Assembly: GCF_000003855.2 (NCBI RefSeq)
Contig: NW_003101670.1
Span: 990,081 to 1,054,080 of the forward strand
Source: Blastomyces gilchristii SLH14081
Taxonomy: Eukaryota > Ascomycota > Eurotiomycetes > Onygenales > Ajellomycetaceae
Direction: 5' to 3'
DNA length: 64,000 bases
The notes beneath the pieces were generated by a model that had not been told where the DNA came from, ran no database searches, and saw nothing but the letters and a program-made list of their open reading frames with translations. Below, piece by piece: positions 1 through 12,200 of the stretch. The translations under genes were made by a program, and so were the position numbers. The stretch's first letter is position 1. Each line of letters opens with the position of its first letter.

Positions 1-2691
1 ATCAGATGAGCTTAATAATTTATAAAGCTAGATATCATTACTGTGTTTCATAAGATTCATATCACTGAAGAAAATGAATGACTTACAGCATTCTGAACAT
101 GTTATAATCTCTTTGAATAAGTAGTCACACTCTTTGAACTTGCTAATGCTCTCAGTACATTTCAGAAGTATATTAACTGAGCACTTTGAGATTTTCTTAA
201 TAAGTTTGTATCTGCTTATCTAGATGACATTCTCATCTTCACTGATGAATTCAGAAAAGAGTATCAAGAGTATATGTAAAGAATATTATAATGACTATAA
301 GAAGCAGAACTATTAATTGATATTAATAAGTGTGATTTCAAAGTTAAGAGTACTAAATACTTAGATTTCATCATAGAAGCTGGTCAGAAAATTCAAATGA
401 ATTCTGAGAAGATCTCTGTTATTCTTGAATAAGAAGCTTCACATACTGTAAAAGATGTATAAAGCTTCATTGAATTTGCTTACTTTTATCAGTGATTTAT
501 ATGAAACTTCTCAGATATTATAAGATCACATATAGAACTCACTAAGAAAGACTTAGTATTTCAATGATCAGCAGACACTGAAGCTGCATTTACACAGATA
601 AAGAAGATATTCATTAATATCTCTCTACTGATAACATTCAATTCTGATTATGAGATAGTTATTAAAGCTGATTTCTCTGACTATATCACAGAAGAAGCTA
701 TATTACAATATGATAATGAAGATGTCTTACAATCATATATCTTCATGTCTAAGAAACTGAGTCCTGCTGAATGCAACTATGAGATCTATGATAAGAAACT
801 TCTCACAATTGTATACTATCTAGAAGAATGAGACTCTGAACTCTGAAGTATCTGTGAATTTGAGATAATCATAGATTATAAGAATCTCAAGCACTTCATA
901 ACTATCTGTAAACTCACTGAATGATAGATGCAATGATCTGAGTTCTTAAGCTGCTTTTATTTTACAATACACTACTATTCTGAGAGTCAGAACTCAATGA
1001 CAGATGCTCTTTTATAATGAGAGCAAGATATGCTATCTGATGTAACAGATACTTGCTGAATAAACTGAGAGCATCAGCTCTTGAATCTGAAGATACTAGT
1101 TAATCAAGATGAAACAGCTTATAATACTATACATACTTCTCTGATTAGAACTATACATGCTTGTTCAATTAAAACTGTCACTGATATCTCAACTTCTTCT
1201 TAATCTATATTAGATGAACTATAGTATACAGTAGCTTAAATCAATAAACTTCTTCAAGCACTCACTGAAGCAGTACAATAAGAAGTACTCTGATTTCTCT
1301 CAGAACTATATATAAGAACTGACATCTCAGAATGTTCAATCAATGATAATAACACTCTATGATTTTATAAATAACACTGAGTCTCTCACTCTGAACTCTT
1401 ATACACTCAGATAATGCAAGAGATGTATAATTCATATATAACTGATTATTCAAATTGTGAACAACTGTATAGAATGATCTTCTGAGAGTTCTATTAATCT
1501 GAGATATTAAACAGTATCAGATACTTTGTCTGAAACTACAATCACTGTTCTTTCATTATCTTATAAAAGAACTGTAGAAAAGATCTACTAAAATCACTCA
1601 ATATCTCTGATAGAATCTAACAAAATATAGTAATTATCTTCACTGTTAATCTATCTAAGAGTAAGGGTTATAGAAACATTCTGATCATTATTAACTAAGT
1701 AAAGATGTAATATTGAAATCTTTTAATAAGATAAATGTTGAACAAGTTACTGAAGCCTTCTTACAGAGTTCATTCTATTAAATGCATGAGTTACTGAGAT
1801 CTATAGTATCAGATCAGAGTCATTAATTTATAAGCACTCTCTGAATAAGAATCTGTTAAGTTCTCAAGATTACACACTGTCTGTTAACTGTCTATCACTC
1901 TGAGACTGATGATGCATCAGAATAAATACTTCAGACTGTAAAGAATTATCTTTATAAGTTCTGCAATTACTTATAAGATGATTGACATAATCTGCTTCTA
2001 CACACAGAGATTACTATCAATGAATAAGATGCTGTTTCAACAGATATAAGTCTGTTCTTTCTTACACATGATTATCATATAGAGGTGATAAATCTTCTAA
2101 AGATTACACAGTTCACATCAGATCTCTGCAGTTTAATTCAGATTACTGATAATATAGTAATAAAGCTTCAAGATGTCTGTAACTAAGCAGAGGCCTTCAT
2201 AGTAACTGTGAAACAAGATTAGAAGAATCAAATCAATATTCACTGAGACTTCACTGAATAATATAAGATAGAAGACTTAATGTGATTGAATCTTAAGAAT
2301 ATACAGATCACATGTCTATCTTGTACACTGAATTACTGCTATGTTAAGTATAAAGTGATAGAAGTTCTAGATAGTCATAACTATTATCTTAACATATTAT
2401 CAGAAATTCATAATATCTTTCATACAAGCTTACTCTGCTATGCTATCACTGATCTGTTCTCTTCTTAACTGATTTCTGACTGACAGCTGCCAGGTATCAT
2501 AGAAGAAGATAATAAGCTTGAGTGAGAGATTGAGAATATTCTCAATGAGAGATTCTGTGACTGCAGCTGATAATATCTTGTGAAATGAGTCAGCTATAAT
2601 TAACTGAGCTGAACTCTGAGTTCTGTGTTATCTGAAACAGTGGTTTCTGACTGATGACTCATGAGAACTGCTTCTGAAAGAGAGAAACTAA
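1..2691 (+). pseudogene. G1 pol: RT, RNase H, integrase, chromodomain (decayed)
   Basis: The polyprotein is destroyed by stops but readable. The reverse transcriptase active site Y-L-D-D-I-L-I-F lies near 214-240. RNase H follows at about 640-1,000, with a frame resembling the family's 'ADFSDY...LSPAE.NYEIYDK..L'. The integrase core lies at about 1,610-2,080. A GPY/F-like stretch at about 2,290-2,470 includes an intact 60-codon fragment. A chromodomain lies at about 2,490-2,620, with the family pattern E-W-E-I-E-x-I-L then Y-L-V-K-W-V-x-Y. Stops sit where Arg (CGA), Trp (TGG) and Gln (CAA) codons are expected, as C-to-T mutation on either strand would give. The element cannot be active. Confidence 0.88.
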
Positions 2692-2999
2692 TGTGACAGG
2701 CTGCATCTGATCAATTATATAGACTATTCTATTATACTTCATAGATTCTTTCACTTCATTCTTGAATATGTACACTCTGATTCTCAGCCATTCTTGATTG
2801 CCAATCCTCGGCCGTCATAAACATGTATAGATTCTTCCACTCCGAAGCTTCATCATGTACACTATCATATACATGTATAAATATTCATCTCAATCACTGA
2901 TTCTCTCACTTTCTCTTTCTTTTCTTCTCTAATGTTTTTCTCTTTGTTATATAAGACCTATCAATATCATACCGATCTATTCAGCGTAGGCCTCTTACA
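2692..2999 (+). repeat. G1 3' LTR (308 bp)
   Basis: It starts TGTGACAGGCTGC and ends GGCCTCTTACA. Related LTRs occur at 4,999-5,306 (+), 8,839-9,202 and 14,173-14,536 (both reversed), and split at 22,943-23,196 plus 39,172-39,235. It retains a few CpG and CpC sites, unlike the interior. Confidence 0.92.
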
Positions 3000-4998
3000 A
3001 TTATAGAACTTATAATAATGCAATAGTATTAAAAGCTAGAATATCTGAATTTCATGAATATTGCAAAAATAATAGCAGATTCATATCTAGAAATGAGAAT
3101 AAAGAGTAGCAGAGCTTTATCATTCTGCAAGATCTGTGTTCAGATAACAATGACATATTCAATCTTCATATCTATAATATGAGCTGTTAAGCTAATAATG
3201 AGATTCTTCATCAATCTGGCAGAGAGTGAAAAAACACTTTTTAACAGAAATAACATCTTCACTAGAAGAGGTGCAAGCTACTAATTGAGTATAATAAATA
3301 ATATAACTCATTATAAATAAGTAATTCTTATAATAAGAAAGACAGAATCTACTGCAAGATTAATAAATTTCATTATAAGTATTAAGATAACTACATAACA
3401 TTAAGTTACAACTCTACACTGAGATAAGAAGAGTGGAAAAGTCAAGAACTTAAGACCTACTGTCAGAGCAAAGAAATAGTATATGAAATAACTACATCTG
3501 ATACATCATAATTGAATGACTCAGCAGAACATATGAATTGAATAGTTATAGAAAAGATACAAAGTCTACTATTTAATAGTGAATTAGAAAGAGAACTTTG
3601 AGATGAAGTAATACAAGCTATGATTATAATAATTAACACATTCTCAACATCAATAAAGATATTTGAATGTAAGAAAGAAACATCACTTATATCTTTTGAA
3701 GCTTGAACTGAGATGCAATCTTCTGTTCATTGAATACAGAGATGAGGGTGCAAGGTCTACAAGAAGGATTTGAAAGTGTCAAATAAGCTTGCAGATAGAA
3801 CTGACAGTAAGAAATAACAGCTGATTGAATATCAAGAATTACATTAATATTATGTGTGAAATTCTATTGCTCACTGTCTCGAGATTGCATGAGATATCAT
3901 ATTTGATAAAGCTCTTGATATGAGTGCAAACATACCTGTAAATACAATAAGAGAATTCAATAAATTGTCTAATGAATTGAACATTCTGAATGTCAGAGAC
4001 AGATGATAACACTGTCTTCTAAGAAGACTTACAAAGAAAAAGTCAGATGTTTTAAAGATGATTATTAATAAGAACTTAGAGAGTGCAATTGATTCAATCT
4101 ACCTTCTAGATAATAAGACACAGCTTGTCATGAATGAAGAGTCTGAAGACTCTGTTAATGAGAATGATTCTGTTCTAAGTATTCTAACAGATCAATCAAC
4201 TACACTGATGAAAGTAAAGAGAAGCTCAGACTGAAACTATTGACATGAGACAATGAAAAAGAAGATTAAGATATTTGAATAGAAGAAGATATATATTATC
4301 ATTGAGAAGGCTCTGAAAATGAATATTCTTACAGATACATAAGTATATAATTGAAAGTTTAATAATAAGAAAGAAATTATTCATTTTAGAGCTTACTGAG
4401 TGATTAGAGAGTTCTTACAACAGTAGAGTATTCATTATACAAGATTATATACTGCAGTGATATCAGAGTCTACATCATATAGTTTATTCACTATATTAAC
4501 TGTTAAAGAATGAAAGATTAAACTGATTGACTATGTATCTGCATTTTTGAATAGTATATTATCTCAGAATAAGATGATCTATATACAACTACTCACAGAT
4601 ATTAAGCATGACAGAGAGAGCTTGATAAGATTACTCTGTCAGAGTCTATATAAAATGAAGCAAGCTGTAAGAGTATGATATTTTCTTATAACAGAGTATC
4701 TGACTATATTGAGATTCAAGATATTATCTTATAACAGCAGATTTCTATATCACTCTGTTTACAAGATCTATCTGACATTGTATGTTGATGATTATTAAGT
4801 GACAGAACCTTAAGAACAGTAATTAGACTGAGTATTGAATAAGATTATAAAGAGATTTAAGACAAAGAATATTGAAGAGATTAAGTCATATCTTGAAATG
4901 AAGATTAAACATTAGAGAAATGACAATCTAGTAATTATACAGAGCTGTTATATTGAGAAGATTCTTGAAGATTTCAGCATCAATAAGATAAATCCAGC
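3000..4998 (+). pseudogene. Copia C1, left part: gag knuckle, integrase end, RT (decayed)
   Basis: A sense-strand Ty1/copia polyprotein full of stops. A degenerate CCHC zinc-knuckle-like stretch lies near 3,345-3,430. It is followed almost directly by the integrase C-terminal part at about 3,500-3,950 ('H-M-N' region, 'W-G-C-K-V-Y' and 'V-W-N-S'), so the integrase core appears deleted. The reverse transcriptase occupies about 4,320-4,998, with 'D-Y-V-S-A-F-L-N', 'L-Y-K-M-K-Q-A' and the active site Y-V-D-D near 4,780. The frame breaks at 4,998 and resumes in phase at 39,241, after the 34-kb nested block; that junction restores N-P-A-D-T. This is the outer host element of the left block. Confidence 0.87.
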
Positions 4999-5306
4999 TG
5001 TGACGGGCTGCGCCCGATCAATTATATAGACTATTTCATTACACTTCACAGATTCCAACCGCTCCATTCTCAAACACGTACACTCCGATTCTCATCCATT
5101 CTCAATCACCGATCCTCGGCTGCTATGAACATGTATAGATTCTTCTGCTCTGAAGCTCCACTGCATACATCATCACATATGTATATAAATATTCACTTCA
5201 ATCATTGATTCTTGCACTTTCTCTTTCTTTTTCTTCTCTAACATTTTTTTCTTTGTTATATAAGACCTATATATTATACTGATCTATTCAGTGTAGGCCT
5301 CTTACA
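4999..5306 (+). repeat. G2 5' LTR (308 bp)
   Basis: It begins TGTGACGGGCTGCG and ends CCTCTTACA, the same length as the G1 LTR. The first ~160 bp still contains CpG and CpC, whereas the neighbouring coding DNA has almost none. It sits inside the copia C1 reverse transcriptase. Confidence 0.92.
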
Positions 5307-6567
5307 CTAGAAAAATGTTCATTGTCTTCTTATTAGAAACAATTACTCACTGAGATACCTGAATGTGTAATGATGTATAAGAAATAGAGAAACAGTAAAA
5401 CAGTTAAGTGAACACTGAGTCTTCAGATAGAAGCTTACTTACCAGTCACTCTGACTCTGTAATAAGATCTTATGAAGAGAGTAAGATCTTATAAGAGAAT
5501 ATCAGTGAAAGATCTGAGAGTTCTGACATCTCAGATATATGAGATATTTATATAATTACACTTTCACAGATATCACATGTCTGATGATTGATATAATCAT
5601 GTCTAATGATAATATGAAAGAATTCTCAAATGTGAGTATAGATGTGATGTTACAGTGACTCTGAGCAATGTTGAAATTACAATAGCAATAGATAGCTGAT
5701 ATACATGCAACTCAACAACTTCAATATGAGAAAATTCAATGATTAACTCAATAAGAAACTCATGCAATTTCAATATCTACAGAATTGAATACAAAAGCAC
5801 TGAAAGAATGCTTAAATACTCTCACATATTTCAATACTTTCAATCTCACACTCTACTCATCATGAAGAATGAAAATGCTTGTGAAACTGAGTATAGATGA
5901 AGATGTCATCAGTTCACTAACAAATCAAGATTGATATATCAATGAATAATTGAAGAATTATATAAAATAAAAGTTTCATTCATGAATGAAACCATGTGAA
6001 TCAGTGTTATGACTGCCTGATAACATCATCAAATATCTTAATATTCTGTTTTAAGACACTGTCATGCAATAGAAAGCATTAGATTGATTACAGAGTGTTT
6101 GACAGAGAAATACTTCTCTCACAACATTCATCTCTGACTTTAACATTAAGATCTTAGAAGCAGATGATCAATCTTGAAAGAATTGAATGAAGATTAGTAT
6201 GCTTAAGAAGATACTAACTTTTGAACTCTTACAGACTCTTATAAGTGTAAATAAAGACTCAACTTATGAAGACTTCTGCACACAGCTTCAGATATTGAAC
6301 AACTGTCTTATCAAGCTTAAGAGTATACAGAACAGTGATAGAAGATGTTACACTTATACATCTGCACTGAGAAATAACTCAGTCACTTATACATCTGTGC
6401 TGAGAAATAATAACAATAATACAGATACTATGAACTGAGTAGACTTAAATATCTATATACAAGCAAGGGTCTCTGTTATTCAAACAGACTTCTGAGTCCC
6501 TGAGATCGCTTCTGAAGAAGTCACTGATTAATGTCAATGAGAAGTGTGCATTAACTGTAACTGATTG
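5307..6567 (+). pseudogene. G2 gag, first part (decayed)
   Basis: A stop-ridden sense frame with no strong domain until a CxNC-like knuckle start near 6,540-6,560, where MITE M1 interrupts it. An 83-codon uninterrupted stretch (6,187-6,438) is a surviving piece of gag just before the knuckle, ending in an Asn-rich run. The same gag segment appears reversed in G3 at about 13,000-13,400, which supports its being gag rather than an independent gene. Confidence 0.7.
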
Positions 6568-7069
6568 TAGACTGGCTTCTGAGATTATGAATTTCACATT
6601 TAATTTCATTTGATCTGATCTCATACATTTCTTGGTGTGAATCCCGCTGGGACTAGTCATCAAAAAAACATGCAAAGTGACTATATATCAGATCTTAAAA
6701 TGAAACCATGACTTGAAAAAAATGAGAAAGTGGTCTCATTTGATCTCATTTAGTGTCATTCTTGGCATAAACTTACTATTTTTAGACATTTTAAGGTTTT
6801 TTTTAGACTATTTTTAATTTTTTAAAAAGTAATGCTTTTTGATAACACTTAAATGAGATTTAAAGTTATTTAAAGCAATAAAAATAATTTAAATTGAGAA
6901 GTGAAAATCATGATCTCATTTGAAAAATGTGATAAGAGTAGACAGTAAGTCTCACTGAGACAGTATGAGACTACTAATGTTAAAACCATGTAATGGGATC
7001 AGTTGAATTGGTAATGAAACTATCAAAAAATCTAGTCCTGGTCTCAGACACGGTCACACGGTCAGTTTA
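6568..7069 (+). mobile_element. hAT-type MITE M1 (502 bp)
   Basis: It starts TAGACTGG and ends GGTCAGTTTA (family CAGTCTA). Flanks are ACTGATTG on the left and ACTAATTA on the right, an 8-bp target duplication with two G-to-A changes. It belongs to the ~506-bp family found at 15,052, 47,567 and 55,649. There is no coding capacity. It interrupts the G2 gag zinc knuckle. Confidence 0.9.
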
Positions 7070-8838
7070 ACTAATTAAGACACATTGCTTTCAACTGTTG
7101 ATCGGTCTACATGCCTTCTCACTTAAAGAATGAAACAGTGTCTGTCCGCATCAATCACATTGCAGTGAAGAAAGATTCAGAAGATAATTATAAGAATGCT
7201 CTGATAAAACAGAGAAAAGACTAGCTTCTATTCAAATTCATAAACAGAAGCTTGAAGAGGTTGAATGATAATAATTTGAAGAGAAAATAATAATGAATGT
7301 GATTCTTATATCTACTGTGATTGATAACATATATAATATGAAAGCTATGATAGATAGCAGTCTATATCATTATACAATGATTAAATCTTCAGTTGTAAGA
7401 TATTACAATCTTCAGTGTATTCTCTTATTAAAACTCTGATGTCTCACAGAATTTGATAACTCAAAAGACATTTGTATCTGTTACATGGTGAAGTTGACCA
7501 TAGATATAAGAGAATATCAACATGAAGATGCCTATATATATAAAGTTGATAATCTTGATTATAATCTTATATTAGAACTTGTCTGACTATCTGAACAAGG
7601 CATCTTATTAAACACTTGAAACAGAAGCTTAATATTCTCTAATAATAATAGAATTCATGAAGATGACATTCATAAGATTATGAATCTGACACAGATCTCT
7701 GCTAACATGTATGAAATGCTCTGAAAAAGAAGTCACTGACAGTAGAATTATATAACAATCTATTCCATCAGTCTGACTAATATTAAAAAGACTCTAGAAA
7801 AGTTATTCTGTGTTATAATAACAGATTCTTGTATGAAACTCTCTCAATAATATCATGAATATCTAGATATCTTCTAATAAGATAATATTATGAATATACT
7901 TCTCTTATGAGATTCTGAAGTGAATCACAGTATCAAGTTAGAGAAGAAGAATGATAAGAACTCCGAACTGTTATAAGATCTTCTTTATAACATGTTCTGA
8001 GATGAACTTCTTCTTCTTCAAAAGACACTCAATGATCTATTGAATAAAGAATTCATATGCATTAGCAATTCTTTCACTACAGCCTCTATTCTCTTTGCAA
8101 AGAAATCAGGTGAAGAACTTCAATTCTGTGTGAATCATTGAGAACTGAACAGAATAATAAAGAAAGACTGCTATTCACTATCTCTTATTAATGAAACTCT
8201 AGCTTGTATTGAACAAGCTCAATAATTTATAAAACTAGATAGTATCATCATATTTCATAAGATCTGCATCACTGAAAAAGATGAGTAACTTACAGCATTC
8301 TGAACATAATATGATCTCTTTGAATGAATAGTTATCCTCTTCAAACTAGCTAACACTCTCAGTATATTTCAAAAGTATATCAACTGAGCACTCTTAGATT
8401 TTCTTGATAAATTCGTCTCTGCATATCTTAATGACATTCTCATCTTCACTGATGAGTTCAGAAAAGAACATCAAGAATATATACAGAAGATATTATAATA
8501 ACTACAAGAAACAGAACTACTGATAGATATTGATAAGTGTGATTTTAAAGTCAAGAATATTAAATATCTGAGTTTTATTATAGAAGCTGATAAGGAAATT
8601 TGAATAAATTCTGAGAAAGTCTCTGCCATTCTTGAATGAGAAGCTCTGTGTACTGTGAAAGATGTATAAAGCTTCAACAGATTTGCTAACTTCTATCAGT
8701 GATTTATACAAAACTTCTCAGATATTACAAGATCACTTACAGAACTCTCTAAGAAGAACTGAGTATTTCAGTGATCAGTGAATACTGAAGCTGTATTCAC
8801 ATAGATGAAGAAGACATTCATCAATGTCTCTCTGCTAA
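7070..8838 (+). pseudogene. G2 gag end, protease and RT (decayed)
   Basis: After M1 the gag knuckle frame continues (about 7,080-7,250). An aspartic-protease-like region follows at about 7,300-7,560, and the reverse transcriptase starts near 8,040. It shows 'K-K-S-G-E-E-L' and 'L-I-N-E-T-L-A'. The active-site region near 8,420-8,446 reads Y-L-N-D instead of Y-L-D-D, a G-to-A change in the first catalytic Asp codon. The frame is cut at 8,838 by G3 and resumes at 14,542. Trp codons repeatedly read TGA, for example in the F-Y-Q-W-F-I stretch near 8,690-8,705. Confidence 0.87.
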
Positions 8839-9202
8839 TGTAAGAGGCCTACGCCGAAGAGATCGGTATTATATTGATAGGTCTTATATAACAAAGATAA
8901 AAATGTTAGAGAAGGAAAGAAAGAGAAAGTGTGAGAATCAGCAATCAGAGTGAATATTTATACACGTACATAATGATGTACATGATAGAACTTCAGAGTG
9001 AAAGAATTTATACATGTTCATAGCAGCTGAGGATCGGTTATTGAGAATGACTGAGAATCAGAGTGTATGTGTTTATGACGGCCGAGGATCAGTGATCAAG
9101 AATGATCAAGAATCAGAGTGTATGTACTTGAGAATGAAAAAGTTGAAATCTGTGAAGTGTAGCAGAATAGTCTATATAATTGATCAGACACAGCTCATTA
9201 CA
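8839..9202 (-). repeat. G3 3' LTR (364 bp)
   Basis: In window orientation it begins TGTAAGAGGCC and ends ATTACA. It is 56 bp longer than the G1/G2 LTR because a segment of about 56 bp is present twice in tandem (about 9,010-9,130). An 81-codon open frame at 9,014-9,259 falls on this duplication and is not a gene. Confidence 0.9.
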
Positions 9203-12200
9203 TTAGTCTCTCTCTTTCAGAAGCAGTTCTCATCAGTCAAGAGCTGCTGTTTCAGATAATACAGAACTCAGAGTTCAGATCAGTTAATTATAGTTAACTT
9301 ATTTTATAACATATTATCAGCTGCAGCTGTATAATCTCTTATCAAGAATATCTTCAATCTCTCATTCAAGCTCATTATCTTCTTCTATGATCTCTGACAG
9401 CTGTCAGTCAGAAGTCAGTTGAGAAGAGAACAGATCAGTGATAGTGCAGCAGAGCAAGCTTGTATGAAAGATATTATAAGATTCTGATGATATGTCAAGA
9501 TAATAGTTATAACTATCTAGAACTTCTATCACTTTATATCTGATATAGCAGTAATCTAGTGTATAAGATGAATATATAATTCATATATTCTTAAGATTCA
9601 ATCATATCAGATCTTCTATCTTATATTATTCAGCAGAGTCTCAGTGAACATTGATTCAATCTTCTTAATTCTGTTTAACACTTATTATAAAGACTTCTGC
9701 TCAATCACATGCATCTCAGAGTTTTATTACTATATTATCAGCAATCTGAATCAGACTGCAGAGATTCAGTGTGAACTGTATAATCTCTAGAAGATCTAAC
9801 ATCTTCATGTAATAATTATGTGTAAGAAAGAACAGACTTATATCTGTTAAAACAGTATCTCATTCATTGATAGCAATCTCTGTGTGTAGAAGCAGGTTAT
9901 ATCAATCATCTTGTAAGTGATTGTAGAACTTATAGAGATAGTTCTTTACAGTCTGAATTATTCATTCTGATGCATTATCAGTCTCAGAATGATAGATAAC
10001 TAACAGATAATATATAATCTTAAGAATTTAACAGATTCTTATTCAGAGAGTACTTATAAATTGACAGCTCTGATTCAATACTATTGATCTCAGTAACTCA
10101 TACATTCAATAGAATGAACTCTGTAAAAAGGCTTCAGTGACTTGTTCAGTATTCATCTTATTACAAGATTTCAATATTACATCTTTACTTAGTCAGTTAA
10201 CAATGACTAGAATATTTCTACAATTCTTACTCTCAGACAGCTTAATAGTAAAGTAAATCACTATATCTTATCAGATTCTATTAGAAATATCAAGTGATTT
10301 CAGTAGATCTTTTCTACAGTTCTTTTATAAGATAATAGAAGAATAGTGATTGCAGTTTCAGATAAAGTATCTGATACTGTTTAATATCTCAGATTAATAG
10401 AACTCTTAGAAGATTATTCTATACAGTTATTCACAGTCTGAATAATCAGTTATATACAAATCATGCATCTCTTGCATTATCTGAGTGTGTAAGAGTTCAG
10501 AGTGAGAGACTCAGCATCATTCACAGAATTGTAGAGTATTATTATCATTAATTGAATATTCTCAGATGTCAGTTCTTACATATAATTCTGAAAGAAATCA
10601 GAGTGCTTCTTGTTGTACTGCTTCAGTGAGTGATTAGAGAAGTTCATCAGTGTAAGCTGCTATATACTATAGCTCATCTAATATGAATTCAGAAGAAGTT
10701 AAGATATCCGTAACAGTTCTAATCAGAGAAGCATGNNNNNNNNNNNNNNNNNNNNNNNNNNNNNNNNNNNNNNNNNNNNNNNNNNNNNNNNNNNNNNNNN
10801 NNNNNNNNNNNNNNNNNNNNNNNNNNNNNNNNNNNNNNNNNNNNNNNACATCTATTATTCAGTGAGTTTATAGATAGTTATAAAGTATTTAAGATTCTTA
10901 TAATCTATAACTATCTTAAATTCAGAGATACTTCAGTGTTCAGAGTCTCATTCTTCTAAACAGTATACAATCACAAGAAGTTTCTTATCATAGATCTCAT
11001 AATTGTATTCAGCAGGACTCAGTTTCTTAGATATAAAGGTATATAATTGTAGAACATCTTTATTATTATATTATAATATCACTTCTTCTATTACATAGTT
11101 AGAGAAATCAGCTTTAACAACTATTTTACAATCAGAATTAAATGTTATTAGCAGAGAGATATTAATGAATATCTTCTTCATCTGTGTAAATGCAGCTTCA
11201 GTATTCACTGATTATTGAAATACTCAGTCTTTCTTAGTGAGTTCTGTAAGTGATCTCATAATATCTGAGAAGTTTTATATAAATCACTGATAAAAGTTAG
11301 CAAATCTGATGAATCTTTATACATCTTTCACAGTGCATGACACCTTTCATTCAAGAATAGCAGAGATCTTCTCAGAATTTATTTAGATTCTCTTATCAGC
11401 TTCTATGATGAAACCTAAGTATTTAGTACTCTTGACTTCAAAATCACACTTATTAATATCAATTGATAGTTCTGCTTCTTATAGTTGTTATAATACTCTT
11501 TGCATATTCTCTTGATATTTCTTTCTGAATTTATCAGTGAAGATGAGAATATCATCTAGATAAGCAGATACAAATTCATCAAGAAAGTCTCAGAGTGCTC
11601 AGTTAATATACTTCTGAAATGTACTGAGAGTATTGATCAGTTCAAAGAGTGTGACTACTCATTCAATGAGATTATATCATGTTTGAAATACTGTAAGCCA
11701 CTCATCTTCTTCAGTAATGTGAATCTTATGAAACACAGCAATGATATCTAACTTTATAAATCATTGAGCTTATTCAATATAAGCTAGAGTTTCATTGATA
11801 AGAGATAAAGAATAACAGTCTTTCTTTATTAATCTGTTCAATTCTTGATAATTCACACAGAACTGAAGTTCTTCATCTGATTTTCTTTGCAAAGAGAATA
11901 GAGACTGCAGCAGAAGAGTTGCTAATATATATAAATTCTTTATTTAACAGATTATTGAGTGTCTTTCAAAGAAGAAGAAGTTCATCTCAGAACATGTTAT
12001 AAAGAGAGTCTTATAACAGTTCAGAGTTCTTATTATTCTTTTTCTCTAACTTGATACTGTGATTCACTTCAGAACATCATAAGAGAGGTATATTTATAAT
12101 ACTGTCTTATCAGAAGACATCTAGATATTTATAATATTATTAAGAGAGTTTTGTATAAGAATCTGTTATTATAACACAGAATAACTTTTCTAGAGTCTTT

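Larger units (their letters stand above)
1..2999 (+). mobile_element. Gypsy (Ty3) chromovirus G1, 3' part with 3' LTR
   Basis: This is the 3' part of a Ty3/gypsy LTR retrotransposon that enters from the left edge. In one sense frame, with many stop codons, one can read reverse transcriptase, RNase H, integrase, a chromodomain and then a 308-bp LTR. The sequence after the LTR (from 3,000) is copia gag-like, so G1 is probably inserted in copia C1. The left target-site duplication lies outside the window, so this nesting is inferred. The right one would be ATTAT. Confidence 0.9.

Noticed and set aside
4999..5306. Solo LTR
   Set aside because: The downstream internal sequence continues collinearly with G1 through nested insertions to a 3' LTR at 22,943, with matching target duplications, so it is the 5' LTR of G2.
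9014..9259. 81-codon plus-strand protein
   Set aside because: It lies on the duplicated part of the G3 LTR, reading the repeat twice.
10683..10865. Open frame across the N run
   Set aside because: It is made mostly of undefined residues.
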